Shown in pieces: positions 8,094 to 16,508 of a DNA stretch of 64,000 nucleotides (its first letter is position 1; each line of letters begins with the position of its first letter). Under the pieces are notes generated by a model that was given only the letters and a program-made list of their open reading frames with translations, was not told where the DNA came from and did no database searches. The position numbers and the translations under genes are program-made. The DNA is from Ruminococcaceae bacterium AM07-15. GTDB taxonomy: Bacteria > Bacillota > Clostridia > Oscillospirales > Butyricicoccaceae. Where the stretch lies: the NCBI GenBank assembly GCA_003477405.1, contig QUDE01000012.1:26570-90569 (forward strand), written 5' to 3'.

Positions 8094-8123
8094 TTGACGG
8101 AGAGGGGCGGGGCGTGCTATACT
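8094..8123 (+). promoter_or_regulatory. tRNA-Leu promoter
   Basis: TTGACG (8094-8099), 18-base spacer, TATACT (8118-8123), 21 bases before the mature tRNA 5' end. Confidence 0.75.
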
Positions 8124-8144
8124 AATTCCTGGTTTCCGCTTCCT

Positions 8145-8231
8145 GCCGCTGTGGCGAAACAGGCAGACGCAAGGGACTTAAAATCCCTCGGTCTTTTGAC
8201 CGTACCGGTTCGATCCCGGTCAGCGGCACCA
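8145..8231 (+). tRNA. tRNA-Leu (UAA)
   Basis: Acceptor stem GCCGCTG pairs with CAGCGGC, discriminator A8228 and an encoded CCA (8229-8231). The anticodon stem AGGGA/TCCCT encloses loop CTTAAAA, giving anticodon UAA. A long variable arm (CGGTCTTTTGACCG) marks it as class II. The T arm has CCGGTTCGATCCCGG. It has its own promoter and terminator. Confidence 0.97.
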
Positions 8232-8272
8232 AAAAGAGCCTTGGCATTGTTTGCCCCAGGCTCTTTTTTTGC
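8232..8272 (+). terminator. Terminator after tRNA-Leu
   Basis: AAAAAGAGCCT and AGGCTCTTTTTTT pair around a 16-base loop immediately 3' of the tRNA CCA. Confidence 0.85.
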
Positions 8273-8322
8273 GGTTTCCTCATTCCTCCTTTGCTGCAAA
8301 AGGAAAAAGAAAGGTGTTTTCT

Positions 8323-9120
8323 GTGCGCCCCAGGATCGATTGCCATACCCACATCGTGTCTCCGGCCATCCGGGACGAGTATTTCCAGCGTGCCCAAGGG
8401 TTCGCTCTGGTGATGCAGTTTCCCCCCGGCCTGATGGAAAATCCCCAGTGCATCCAGACGGTGCTGTCCGATCCCCGGCTGTTTCTGTGCCCCTGTGTGG
8501 ATCTCCATCGCCCCATCCCGCCCCAGCTCAGTGAGCTGGAACCCCATCTGGATGAGTGGAAGGTGGTGGGCCTCAAGGTCTACCTGACCTACCAGAAGGG
8601 AAGGGCCTGCGACGAAAAGATGATCCCCATCTATGAATTTGCCCGTCAGCACCAGCTGGCGGTGACCTTCCACACCGGCCTTTGTTCTCTGGTCCTCCCA
8701 TCGGAAAATGACATGGAGGGCTCCCAGGCCAAGTACATCGCCCAAGCGGCCCAGCGTTTCCCAGAGGTGAACTTTATCATTGCCCATATGGACGACCCCC
8801 GCTTTATGGAGTGCGCCGCCCTGCTGCACCGGCATAAAAACCTGTTCACCGATGTGTCCGGCGCCTATGAAACCGGTACCAAAGAGGGAAACGATGTGCA
8901 GGGAGCCATCGCCACTTTCCGCCAGGCCCTTCTGTCCCAGCCGGAACTTTGGAAGCAGTTCCTCTATGGCACCGACTTCTGCCCGCCCCTCAATCTTGGT
9001 CAGTTGGAGGAATACGACGAGACCATCGAGAAGATTTTCCCGCCGGAAACTTTTGACGCCATCTATTATCAAAACTGCCTGCGGGCCTTCCCTCGGCTGG
9101 GCCGCTGGCTTTCCCTTTAA
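8323..9120 (+). CDS. Amidohydrolase-2 family metal-dependent hydrolase
   Basis: About 265 residues forming a TIM-barrel amidohydrolase of the PF04909 type. The metal-binding signature DCHTHI stands near the N terminus, then a strand-end His in VTFHTG, FIIAHMDDP, and the terminal Asp in YGTDFCPP. These enzymes are decarboxylases or hydrolases of small carboxylated compounds; the substrate here is unknown. I place the start at GTG 8323 (AAAGG eight bases upstream); GTG 8314 is nearly as good. The gene starts just after the tRNA terminator. Confidence 0.8.
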   Translation: MRPRIDCHTHIVSPAIRDEYFQRAQGFALVMQFPPGLMENPQCIQTVLSDPRLFLCPCVDLHRPIPPQLSELEPHLDEWKVVGLKVYLTYQKGRACDEKMIPIYEFARQHQLAVTFHTGLCSLVLPSENDMEGSQAKYIAQAAQRFPEVNFIIAHMDDPRFMECAALLHRHKNLFTDVSGAYETGTKEGNDVQGAIATFRQALLSQPELWKQFLYGTDFCPPLNLGQLEEYDETIEKIFPPETFDAIYYQNCLRAFPRLGRWLSL

Positions 9121-9145
9121 AATTCAAAAGAGAGGACGCTTTTTC

Positions 9146-9901
9146 ATGAAAACTTCATCCCAGTTCAAAGCATTTCTCAAAAGCTTTACCCCTTACCAGA
9201 TCGGCTACCTCACTGTGGTGTTGCTGCTGACCATCGGCTTTACCATCTTCCTGCCCGATATGATGCTGGAGGATATGTCCAATTCCTTTGTGGTGGTCTG
9301 TTCGGTGATCGCCGTCCTGGCCAATCCGGTGTGTGAGCTTCTGATCTCCAAACAAAGCAAACTGAATTTTATGGTGGACCTGTTTTTCATCGAGATCCCC
9401 GAGCTGGTGCTGTGTGTGGCCCTGGGCTGGTATACCATCGCCATCATCACTGTGGCCTTCTGGATTCCCATCGACATCATCAGCTTCCTGCGCTGGAAGC
9501 GCCACCCCGATGAAGTCCAGCAGGAGCTGACCGTGGTCAAGCGCCTGAGCTGGAAACAGGATATTCTGGTGATCGCCGGCATTCTGATCTTTGGCCTTGT
9601 GGTAGGCCAGCTGATCCAGATGATCCCCGGAGCCGAAGACTCCTTCCTGGATGCCCTGGCCAGCGCCTGCGGCATCGCCAACGGCATTCTGCTGCTGCTC
9701 CGCTACACCGAACAGTGGTATGCCTGGTTTGTCACCCTGCTGCTCTACACCGCCCTGTATGTCATCTCGGGCAGCTACATCATGCTGATCACCGTGGCGG
9801 CCATGCTGGTCAACACCTGCTATGGCTTTGGCAAGTGGCTGCTGTACACCCGCTCCCGCCGTCAAAAGCAGGAAGAGTCCTTTTCTCCCGTTTCCCATTG
9901 A
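9146..9901 (+). CDS. PnuC-like nicotinamide-nucleoside transporter
   Basis: 251 residues with about seven membrane helices. The later half carries the PnuC-family arrangement LLLRYTEQWYAWFVTLLLYTALY, where the aromatic WYAW segment is a substrate-binding signature, preceded by AFWIPIDIISFLRWKRHP. PnuC carriers take up nicotinamide riboside by facilitated diffusion, with intracellular phosphorylation trapping it; thiamine and riboflavin relatives exist, so specificity is uncertain. The start is the ATG at 9146 with AGAGGA nine bases upstream. I saw no NAD riboswitch in the short leader. Confidence 0.78.
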   Translation: MKTSSQFKAFLKSFTPYQIGYLTVVLLLTIGFTIFLPDMMLEDMSNSFVVVCSVIAVLANPVCELLISKQSKLNFMVDLFFIEIPELVLCVALGWYTIAIITVAFWIPIDIISFLRWKRHPDEVQQELTVVKRLSWKQDILVIAGILIFGLVVGQLIQMIPGAEDSFLDALASACGIANGILLLLRYTEQWYAWFVTLLLYTALYVISGSYIMLITVAAMLVNTCYGFGKWLLYTRSRRQKQEESFSPVSH

Positions 9902-9966
9902 CATAGACAGGCAGGGGAAAAGGGGAGAGGACAACCCCATTTACTCCATCAAGTTTTTTACAAATA

Positions 9967-10001
9967 AACCCCCGGTTCTCGTCTTGACGAAACCGGGGGT
10001 T
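9967..10001 (+). terminator. Terminator-like hairpin after the pnuC-like gene
   Basis: AACCCCCGGTT (9967-9977) and AACCGGGGGTT (9991-10001) form an 11-base-pair stem; the following tract AGGTTTATA is only moderately T-rich. Confidence 0.6.
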
Positions 10002-10065
10002 AGGTTTATATTGTTAATCGAAGGGAATTTTAAATTTTTGTAAACAGTATAAGGAGGAAGGTATT

Positions 10066-12246
10066 GTGAAAAAAGCCCTTTCCCGGCTGGTAGCCGGGCT
10101 CATGGCAGGGGTGCTTTGCATTTCCCTGTGTCCCTCTCCGGCCAAGGCCGCCTCGTCTGTGTCTGTCAAGGCCAAGTATCTCTATTCCGGTGCGGCCCAT
10201 GCCAAATACACCAACCTGGCTTACTATGCCGAGCCGGTAGTGGCCGACATCAATAAGGACGGCCGGGACGAAGTGGTCAGCGTATCCTTCGCCATTACCG
10301 TCACCGACGCCCAGAGCGGCAAGACTCTGTGGCAGGTGGACTCCGGCAAGGACCGTTCCACCCCCTATAACAGCGAACCCTCCGCCCACTATTCCGGCGC
10401 CTGGTGCTCTCCCGTGGTGAAGGACATCGACGGTGACGGCTATGTGGAAATCATCTCCACCCACAAAAATCTCATCTCTGTGCTGGATCACAACGGCTAT
10501 TTCAAGAAGGGCTGGCCCAAGTATCTGGAAGTGGACAGCTTTATCCGTTCTCTGGCCGTGGACGACTTTGACGGCGACGGCACCTGTGAGATCGTTGTAG
10601 GCGCCGGTGTCAACTCTGAGGCCTCTGTGTGGGTCTACGACTGCTACGGCGTTCTCTTCCCCCACTGGCCCCAGCTTTCTCCTGACCAGCAGGATCAGGC
10701 GGAAAGCTACGGCATCTTTGCCAACGGCATTTCCACCGGTGACATCGATGGCGATGGCCTGCCGGAGATCATTGCTCCCACCGACAACCGGTGTATCCAG
10801 GCTTTTGAACTGGACGGCTCCCTCATCATGGCCAATGCCGAAACCTTCGGCGACAGCCCCTGGGGCTCTGTGCGCACCTATATCGACTACGACCATGAAA
10901 AGACCGTGGCCCAGCGGGGCTGGGATACCGACCAGGGCAAAGTGGATATGAAAGAGCGTCTGTGCATGGAATTCGGCCATGCCGGTTCGGTGATCGACGA
11001 CCTGGACGGCGACGGTAAAAACGAAGTGGTGGTCACCGGTATCGTCATGGATACCAACTCCATCTCCAACGCCTTCTGGCTGGACAGCCTGTGCATGTCC
11101 GTGGCCGTTTTCAACGGCGACCGCACCCGCTACCAGAACACCGAAAAGGGCTTTGACTGGACCACCATTCCCACCAATCTGGGCGCCCGCATCAAGGACT
11201 GCCAGAACTCCGGTTCTTCCTTTGTTCTGCCCGAGCCTGTCACCGCCGATCTGGATGGAGACGGCAACAAGGAGATCCTGTTCAATTCCTTTGACGGCAA
11301 GCTCTATTGCTTCTCCCTGGATCAGACCATGAAGAGCTTCACTCTGCCGGCCACCACCTCCACCATTGCCGAGTATGCCGCCCAGCCCACCTGCGTGGAC
11401 ATCAATGGCGATGGCAAGAAGGAGATCATCTTTGGCTCCTGGACCGACAGCATCACCAATCCCAACCACGACACCACCAGCGAAAACACCGGTGTCAACG
11501 GCTCGCTGTACATCCTGGACAGCGATCTGAAGCTGATCTCCCGCACCCAGCTGCCCGCCGAATATCCCGGCTATCTGGGCGCTTATCAGACCAACGGCGT
11601 CAAAGCGGCTCCTGCCGTGAAGGATGTGGACGGCGATGGGGAATATGAGGTCATCCTCAACACCTCTTACCGTTCGGTGTGCGCCTACGACCTGGTGGGC
11701 TCCACCATCTATGACACCCCCTTCACCGATATGCGCTGGCATTGGGCCAAGGACTATGTGAACACCTGCGTCAAACGGGGCTATTTCAATGGTACCGGCA
11801 ACAACACCTTTACCCCCAGCGGCACCATGACCCGGGGCATGCTGGCCACCGTGCTCTACCGTATGGCCGGTTCTCCCCAGGTGACCATCGACAATCCCTT
11901 TACCGATGTACCTGCCGGTCAGTGGTATACCAATGGCGCCATCTGGTGCTATGAAAAGGGAATTCTGGCCAATATGGACAGCACCACCATGGACCCCAAC
12001 GCTTTGGTGACCCGGCAGGAGCTGGCCTATATGCTGTATCAGTACAGCGGCGCGCCGGAAGAGCCCTCTTCGGCCCTCACCGATTTCTCCGACAGCGCCT
12101 CGGTGTCCGACTGGGCCCAGGATGCTATGGAATACTGTGTGGGTCTGGGCGTGCTCCAGGGCAGCGAAGGCAAGCTGAATCCCCAGAATTCTGTTACCCG
12201 TGCTGAGGCCGCCACCATGCTGGTGCGCTTTGCCGACGCTCAGTAA
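10066..12246 (+). CDS. Secreted FG-GAP/VCBS repeat protein with three SLH domains
   Basis: 726 residues. A signal peptide (KKALSRLVAGLMAGVLCISL, cleavage likely after AKA) is followed by a beta-propeller-like region with eight DxDxDGxxE calcium-binding loops (for example DINKDGRDE, DIDGDGYVE, DVDGDGEYE), the FG-GAP/integrin-alpha-like repeat. Three S-layer homology domains finish the protein at about residues 554-603, 612-665 and 676-725, so it should be anchored to cell-wall polymer. The start is a GTG with AGGAGGAAG upstream. Likely an adhesion or surface structural protein; the ligand is unknown. Monocistronic with its own terminator. Confidence 0.9.
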   Translation: MKKALSRLVAGLMAGVLCISLCPSPAKAASSVSVKAKYLYSGAAHAKYTNLAYYAEPVVADINKDGRDEVVSVSFAITVTDAQSGKTLWQVDSGKDRSTPYNSEPSAHYSGAWCSPVVKDIDGDGYVEIISTHKNLISVLDHNGYFKKGWPKYLEVDSFIRSLAVDDFDGDGTCEIVVGAGVNSEASVWVYDCYGVLFPHWPQLSPDQQDQAESYGIFANGISTGDIDGDGLPEIIAPTDNRCIQAFELDGSLIMANAETFGDSPWGSVRTYIDYDHEKTVAQRGWDTDQGKVDMKERLCMEFGHAGSVIDDLDGDGKNEVVVTGIVMDTNSISNAFWLDSLCMSVAVFNGDRTRYQNTEKGFDWTTIPTNLGARIKDCQNSGSSFVLPEPVTADLDGDGNKEILFNSFDGKLYCFSLDQTMKSFTLPATTSTIAEYAAQPTCVDINGDGKKEIIFGSWTDSITNPNHDTTSENTGVNGSLYILDSDLKLISRTQLPAEYPGYLGAYQTNGVKAAPAVKDVDGDGEYEVILNTSYRSVCAYDLVGSTIYDTPFTDMRWHWAKDYVNTCVKRGYFNGTGNNTFTPSGTMTRGMLATVLYRMAGSPQVTIDNPFTDVPAGQWYTNGAIWCYEKGILANMDSTTMDPNALVTRQELAYMLYQYSGAPEEPSSALTDFSDSASVSDWAQDAMEYCVGLGVLQGSEGKLNPQNSVTRAEAATMLVRFADAQ

Positions 12247-12269
12247 TCAAATTTCCCTGTATCATTTTT

Positions 12270-12301
12270 CCCCAGGCGGCTTGCCGCCTGGGGAATTTTT
12301 T
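12270..12301 (+). terminator. Terminator of the SLH protein gene
   Basis: CCCCAGGCGGC, loop TT, GCCGCCTGGGG, then AATTTTTTTG. Confidence 0.9.
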
Positions 12302-12439
12302 TGTCATACTGAAAAAATATCCCTGTTTTTCTGGAATTTCTTGCCCTTTGTTCACTGCCATGATATACTTTCTTTGCATTTTTATACTTTTTCCCGGTTG
12401 CAGGGGGAAAAGAAAACATATTCCGGGGGGAATAACAAA

Positions 12440-14104
12440 ATGCTGCAAAAGTATGCACAGGATCTAAAGAAGGAATTTGCAGGCTACAATGCCAAAGGAC
12501 TGCTGTCCGATGTGATGGCCGGTCTGACGGTGGCGGCGGTGGCACTGCCCCTGGCCCTGGCCTTCGGCGTCAGCAGCAGCGCTTCGGCGGCCTCCGGCCT
12601 GCTTACCGCCATTGTGGCCGGCGCCATCATCGCCCTTCTGGGCGGGGCTTTTTATCAGATCTCCGGCCCCACAGGGGCCATGGCCGCCATCCTCACCTCT
12701 GTTGTGGCCCAGTATGGCTTAAACGGTGTCTTCCAGGCCACCTTCCTGGCAGGTGTGCTGCTGGTGATCGCCGGACTGTTCAAGCTGGGACGGCTCACAG
12801 CCTTTATCCCCATGCCGGTGATCACCGGCTTCACTTCGGGCATCGCCGTGATTATCGCCCTGGGGCAGGTGGACAACTTCTTCGGTGTCACCTCCATTGA
12901 AGGCTCTGCTATCCAGAAGGTGGGAGGATATTTCACCCATGGCTTTGACCCCAACTGGACCGCTGTGGCCATCGGTGTTTTCGTGGTGCTCTTCATGGTG
13001 TTTTTCCCGAAAAAGTGGAACAGCGTGGTGCCTGCATCCCTGGTTGCCATCATCCTGGCCACAGCCGCTTCCATGCTGCTGAAGCTGCCTGTGAACACCG
13101 TGGGGGAGATTCCTTCCTCTCTGATGCTGCCCCAGCGGCTTGACCTGCTTTCTCTGGATCTGAACACCTTGAGCGGATTGCTGGCTCCGGCCATCAGCAT
13201 TGCCGCTTTGGGCATGGTGGAAAGCCTGCTCTGCGGAGCCAGCGCCAGCCGGATGACCGGCGTCAAGCTGGACAATGACCGGGAGCTTCTGGCCCAGGGT
13301 ATCGGCAACATCCTCACTCCGCTGTTTGGCGGTATCCCGGCCACTGCGGCCATCGCCCGTACCAGTGTGGCGGTGAAATCCGGCGCCCGCACCCGGCTCA
13401 CCGGTGTGTTCCACGCCCTTTTCCTGCTGATCTCCATGCTGGCCCTGGGGCCGGTGATGGGACAGATTCCTCTGTGTGCTTTAGCCGGAGTGCTGATGGT
13501 CACCGCCTGGCGGATGAATGAGTGGAAGACCATCCGCTATATTTTCTCCAAAAAATTCAAAGGCGCTATTCTGAAATTCCTGGTGACCATGGCGGCTACC
13601 ATCCTCTTTGACCTGACGGTGGCCATTTTGCTGGGCATTGTGGTGTCCCTGGTTTTGCTGGCCGTGCGGCAGTCGGAACTCCAGGTCAACTATGAAGATG
13701 TGCTTCCTCATCGCCTAGCCGCCCCCGACGCCCTTCTGGCTCACCGGGCCGAAAATGCCCGGGTGGTCTATATCACCGGTTCCATCCTGTTCTCCAACAC
13801 CCAGATGATCGAAGAGATCGGCCAGCAAGTAAGTGGTTTTTCCAGCGTGATCTTTTCCATGCGGGGCGTCTCCTATATGGATATCTCCGGTGCTCAGGCT
13901 TTCCTGGATTTGCTGCGCCAAACACAAAACCAGCAGGCCCAGGTGTTCCTCTGCGGCGTGTCTCCCTCGGTGCGGCAAATGATGGACCGCAGCGGCATCA
14001 CCCAGCAAGCAGGGGAGAAGGCCTTTTACTGGAGCGTGGAGCAGGCCCTGACACAGGATGAGCCCACTCCCGCCCCTTATCTCCAAACGGCCGTCAAAAA
14101 CTGA
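12440..14104 (+). CDS. SulP/SLC26-family anion transporter with STAS domain
   Basis: 554 residues. The first 410 or so form the membrane domain, with the SulP signature ALPLALAFGVSSSASAASGL near the start, the SGPTGAMAAILT stretch and MVESLLCGASASRMTG. The C-terminal 120 residues are a STAS domain (YMDISGAQAFLDLLRQ). Members carry sulfate, bicarbonate or dicarboxylates; the substrate is not decidable here. The start is the ATG at 12440 behind a G-rich ribosome site. No sulfate-assimilation genes are adjacent, so a bicarbonate or dicarboxylate role is as likely as sulfate. Confidence 0.92.
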   Translation: MLQKYAQDLKKEFAGYNAKGLLSDVMAGLTVAAVALPLALAFGVSSSASAASGLLTAIVAGAIIALLGGAFYQISGPTGAMAAILTSVVAQYGLNGVFQATFLAGVLLVIAGLFKLGRLTAFIPMPVITGFTSGIAVIIALGQVDNFFGVTSIEGSAIQKVGGYFTHGFDPNWTAVAIGVFVVLFMVFFPKKWNSVVPASLVAIILATAASMLLKLPVNTVGEIPSSLMLPQRLDLLSLDLNTLSGLLAPAISIAALGMVESLLCGASASRMTGVKLDNDRELLAQGIGNILTPLFGGIPATAAIARTSVAVKSGARTRLTGVFHALFLLISMLALGPVMGQIPLCALAGVLMVTAWRMNEWKTIRYIFSKKFKGAILKFLVTMAATILFDLTVAILLGIVVSLVLLAVRQSELQVNYEDVLPHRLAAPDALLAHRAENARVVYITGSILFSNTQMIEEIGQQVSGFSSVIFSMRGVSYMDISGAQAFLDLLRQTQNQQAQVFLCGVSPSVRQMMDRSGITQQAGEKAFYWSVEQALTQDEPTPAPYLQTAVKN

Positions 14105-14187
14105 TCCCTTGCCCCAGAGTTGGTTGCAAAATCCCACAGGGATGCTATAATAAAGCTACATACTTTAATGATGATGGAGGAAAAACA

Positions 14188-14478
14188 ATGAAAGCATATG
14201 ATATGATCCACAAACAGGAAGTGGAAGTGGACCGGAAGGGCCTGATCGACCTGATGCTCAACAACCGGCAGATCGACCTGAAGTTTGCTCAGAAGAAGAC
14301 CGATGGCGACGGCTACCTCACTTGGGATGCAGAGAACTGGACCACTGTGGACGGCAAGAAGTTTATCCGCTGCTACTCCCTGGAAGGCCGGGTGCTCCGT
14401 GACTCCACCACCCACAACATCTACGACCTGGACAACGACTTTTTCCCCGAGCAGGCCGAAAAAGTAGAGATCAACTAA
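14188..14478 (+). CDS. Small hypothetical protein (96 aa)
   Basis: 96 residues, soluble, no recognised family. Charged N terminus MKAYDMIHKQEVEVDRKG, a middle DGDGYLTWDAENW segment and an acidic C terminus DNDFFPEQAEKVEIN. GGAGG lies seven bases before the ATG, so translation looks real. Aromatic and acidic content is high. It follows the SulP gene after an 83-base gap and precedes a tiny membrane ORF. No function can be assigned. Confidence 0.7.
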   Translation: MKAYDMIHKQEVEVDRKGLIDLMLNNRQIDLKFAQKKTDGDGYLTWDAENWTTVDGKKFIRCYSLEGRVLRDSTTHNIYDLDNDFFPEQAEKVEIN

Positions 14479-14496
14479 GCTTTTCTTTCTGATTTT

Positions 14497-14667
14497 ATGG
14501 AACTGACCCCTTTGGCCTTGGGTGTTTTGTGCTTTCTCATCGGCAGCATCTGCCTGAAAAAAGAAAAGCACTACAAGACCTTTTTCATTCTGGCCATTTT
14601 GTGTTTTGCCGCCACGCTGGTGCTTTCCATCCTGCGCTTGCTGGACGGCATGACCATTCCTTTATAG
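14497..14667 (+). CDS. Very small two-helix membrane protein
   Basis: 56 residues: MELTPLALGVLCFLIGSICL, a KKEKHYKTF turn, then FILAILCFAATLVLSILRLL. This is a helical hairpin with a positively charged inner loop, a common design for small membrane proteins. No clear ribosome site precedes the ATG, and it starts 18 bases after the upstream stop, so it may depend on the preceding gene. The terminator at 14682 follows directly, which supports a real transcript end here. Confidence 0.45.
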   Translation: MELTPLALGVLCFLIGSICLKKEKHYKTFFILAILCFAATLVLSILRLLDGMTIPL

Positions 14668-14681
14668 CGATAACCAGATGC

Positions 14682-14715
14682 AAAAAAACCGCCGGACAAA
14701 ACCGGCGGTTTTTTA
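14682..14715 (+). terminator. Terminator after the small genes
   Basis: AAAAAAACCGCCGG, loop ACAAA, ACCGGCGGTTTTTT. Confidence 0.9.
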
Positions 14716-14746
14716 TCCACAACCTGTGGACAAGTATTGTGGATAC
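14713..14746. promoter_or_regulatory. DnaA-box cluster
   Basis: TTATCCACA (14713-14721, perfect), TGTGGACAA (14725-14733, inverted, one mismatch) and TGTGGATAC (14738-14746, inverted, one mismatch). The first two form a dyad. Located between two terminators, 11 kb left of dnaA. Confidence 0.6.
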
Positions 14747-14755
14747 TTTGCGCAG

Positions 14756-14789
14756 AAAAATGCCTGAGATTAACTCTCAGGCATTTTTT
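14756..14789 (-). terminator. Terminator of the TDT transporter unit
   Basis: AAAAATGCCTGAGA and TCTCAGGCATTTTTT pair around TTAAC; on the minus strand it follows the TDT gene and ends in a T run. Confidence 0.85.
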
Positions 14790-14793
14790 CGAT

Positions 14794-15720
14794 TTATTTC
14801 GCTGCCTGCTTTGGTTCTTGAAACAGAAAGATCAGATACCGAATCAAGGCATAAAGGGTGGTGCAAGTGGCGATGATGGTCTCCACCAATACCACTGTGC
14901 TCAAAAAGCCCATGGGGCTTCCCATATTGGCCGCGCAGGCCATCAGCTGTTTGGAAGCGATGGCGCTGATGACAAAGGGAAAGGTATAGGCGGAATAGCT
15001 GGGGAAGAAGGGCAGCTTCCAATATTGCACAAACTTGATACAGGCCAGCACAAAGAGTACCGTCGCCACGGCCCACAAAACAGTGAGCAGGGACAAGGAC
15101 TTGGGTGTGACCGACTGAATATACCCGGCAATGCACAGACTGGTAGGTGCGGCATAAATACAGATCACAGGCTTGGCCGGATCGGGAACAGGCTTTTTCA
15201 CATACCGCATGGTCACCAAGATCAGCAGGACCACCAGGGACACAATGCCGAACCAGACACAGGCCGATCCGATGGACTCGGTCCCAAAGGCCGGTGCAGT
15301 GATCCCGGCCATGGCAATACCCACATAAACGATAAACCAGCTGGCAAAAACCTTCTCCAGCGAAAAATGCAGCACAAACTTCACGGTGAAATAGAGGATC
15401 ATCACCACATGAATGGCCACACCCACAAACCAGATCCCCTTGGCGGAAGCGCCGATGTAGGGTTTCACATAGGTGGCCAGCATCATGACGGCCATGGGAA
15501 AGGCACAAAACACACTGGCCATGATGGGATTTTCCATCTCTCCCAGGAATTTTTTCAGATCCAGGACCACGCCGATGAGAAACATCACCATCAGCACGGC
15601 GCCTACTGCGCCGCACAAAAGCCGCAGTCCTTCGGAATAGGACTGGATCAGGTTCCCCAGGCCGAACATACCCAGAATAACGGCACAGATGGGAACAGGG
15701 ATTCTCTTGAATACACTCAT
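14794..15720 (-). CDS. TDT-family (TehA/SLAC1/Mae1-like) transporter
   Basis: 308 residues with about ten hydrophobic segments. RIPVPICAVILGMFGLGNL at the start and SAYTFPFVISAIASKQL near residue 245 are characteristic of the tellurite-resistance/dicarboxylate transporter family. Relatives include anion channels and the fission-yeast malate carrier Mae1. Its ATG lies six bases after the stop of the C_GCAxxG_C_C gene and overlaps that gene's GGAGG-containing end, so the two are coupled. A malic enzyme gene lies upstream on the same strand, which makes a C4-dicarboxylate substrate plausible but unproven. Confidence 0.88.
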   Translation of the reverse strand: MSVFKRIPVPICAVILGMFGLGNLIQSYSEGLRLLCGAVGAVLMVMFLIGVVLDLKKFLGEMENPIMASVFCAFPMAVMMLATYVKPYIGASAKGIWFVGVAIHVVMILYFTVKFVLHFSLEKVFASWFIVYVGIAMAGITAPAFGTESIGSACVWFGIVSLVVLLILVTMRYVKKPVPDPAKPVICIYAAPTSLCIAGYIQSVTPKSLSLLTVLWAVATVLFVLACIKFVQYWKLPFFPSYSAYTFPFVISAIASKQLMACAANMGSPMGFLSTVVLVETIIATCTTLYALIRYLIFLFQEPKQAAK

Positions 15721-15726
15721 GCTGCC

Positions 15727-16269
15727 TTATGCCTCCAGAGGAGCCACTCTGGTCTTGATGTACTCATCGTGGGGCAGAATGGTGATCTTCCCTTCGGTGG
15801 GAATGCCCAGCTCTCTGGCAATGATCTCTGCCGCTTTGGCAGCACAGATGCCGGTATAATAAATGCACTGGCTCTTGTGGCCGCCCTTGGACATATCAAA
15901 CTCACGGGTGAGGACGCGGCAGCAAGCAACGCCTTTGGTGTTGTTGTCTTTAAACCAATCATGGAGCTCCTTGGTCAGGCTCATGCACTTGACCACATTG
16001 GGATCGGTGGGGCCCTTTTGCTCGGCACGGCCAAAGAACATACCGATGGCCAGAACACCGCCGTTGAGAGCGCCGCAGATGCAGCCCGATTTCCCCACAC
16101 CAATGGCCATACCAGAGGCCATGCGGATCACATCTTCCGGCACATCCAATTCAAAATTGGAGCGGATGATATCCATGACCGCTTCGCAGCAGAAAAAGCC
16201 CTTGCGGTAGGATTCTTCCGCTTCTTCCTGAATTTTTGTCAAATTGATGGACTTGGCATTGACTTTCAT
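15727..16269 (-). CDS. C_GCAxxG_C_C family redox protein
   Basis: 180 residues of the PF09719 type. It has the signature CGALNGG within SGCICGALNGGVLAIG, an earlier FFCCEAV motif, and further Cys in CCRVLTREFD and YYTGICAAKAAE, giving about eight Cys that could bind a metal centre or form a redox pair. These proteins are common in anaerobes and are presumed redox-active, but no member's role is firmly set. TGGAGG precedes the ATG. It forms an operon with the TDT transporter and is separated from malic enzyme by a terminator. Confidence 0.88.
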   Translation of the reverse strand: MKVNAKSINLTKIQEEAEESYRKGFFCCEAVMDIIRSNFELDVPEDVIRMASGMAIGVGKSGCICGALNGGVLAIGMFFGRAEQKGPTDPNVVKCMSLTKELHDWFKDNNTKGVACCRVLTREFDMSKGGHKSQCIYYTGICAAKAAEIIARELGIPTEGKITILPHDEYIKTRVAPLEA

Positions 16270-16397
16270 ACCTTTATACCTCCAGATTATTTGATATTTT
16301 TTCCCCAGGGCTTGTTAATTATATCACAACTTTTTTATGCTGTAATCCATTATTTAAAAAAACGATCGTGTTTATAGGTACTTATAGATTTTTCCGC

Positions 16398-16435
16398 AAA
16401 AAAGGCGCTTGGAGAGATCCAAGCGCCTTTTTTTA
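16398..16435 (-). terminator. Terminator between malic enzyme and the C_GCAxxG_C_C gene
   Basis: AAAAAAGGCGCTTGGA, loop GAGA, TCCAAGCGCCTTTTTTT; symmetrical, so it works for the minus-strand malic enzyme transcript. Confidence 0.85.
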
Positions 16436-16508
16436 TTGATTCAGCCGCACACAAATACCACTCTGCACCAGGCCGGCGACCGGCCAGTATAGGTGCACAG
16501 GCACTGTG

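Noticed and set aside
9902..10065. Possible riboswitch between the pnuC-like gene and the SLH gene
   Set aside because: Only a simple terminator-type hairpin is present.
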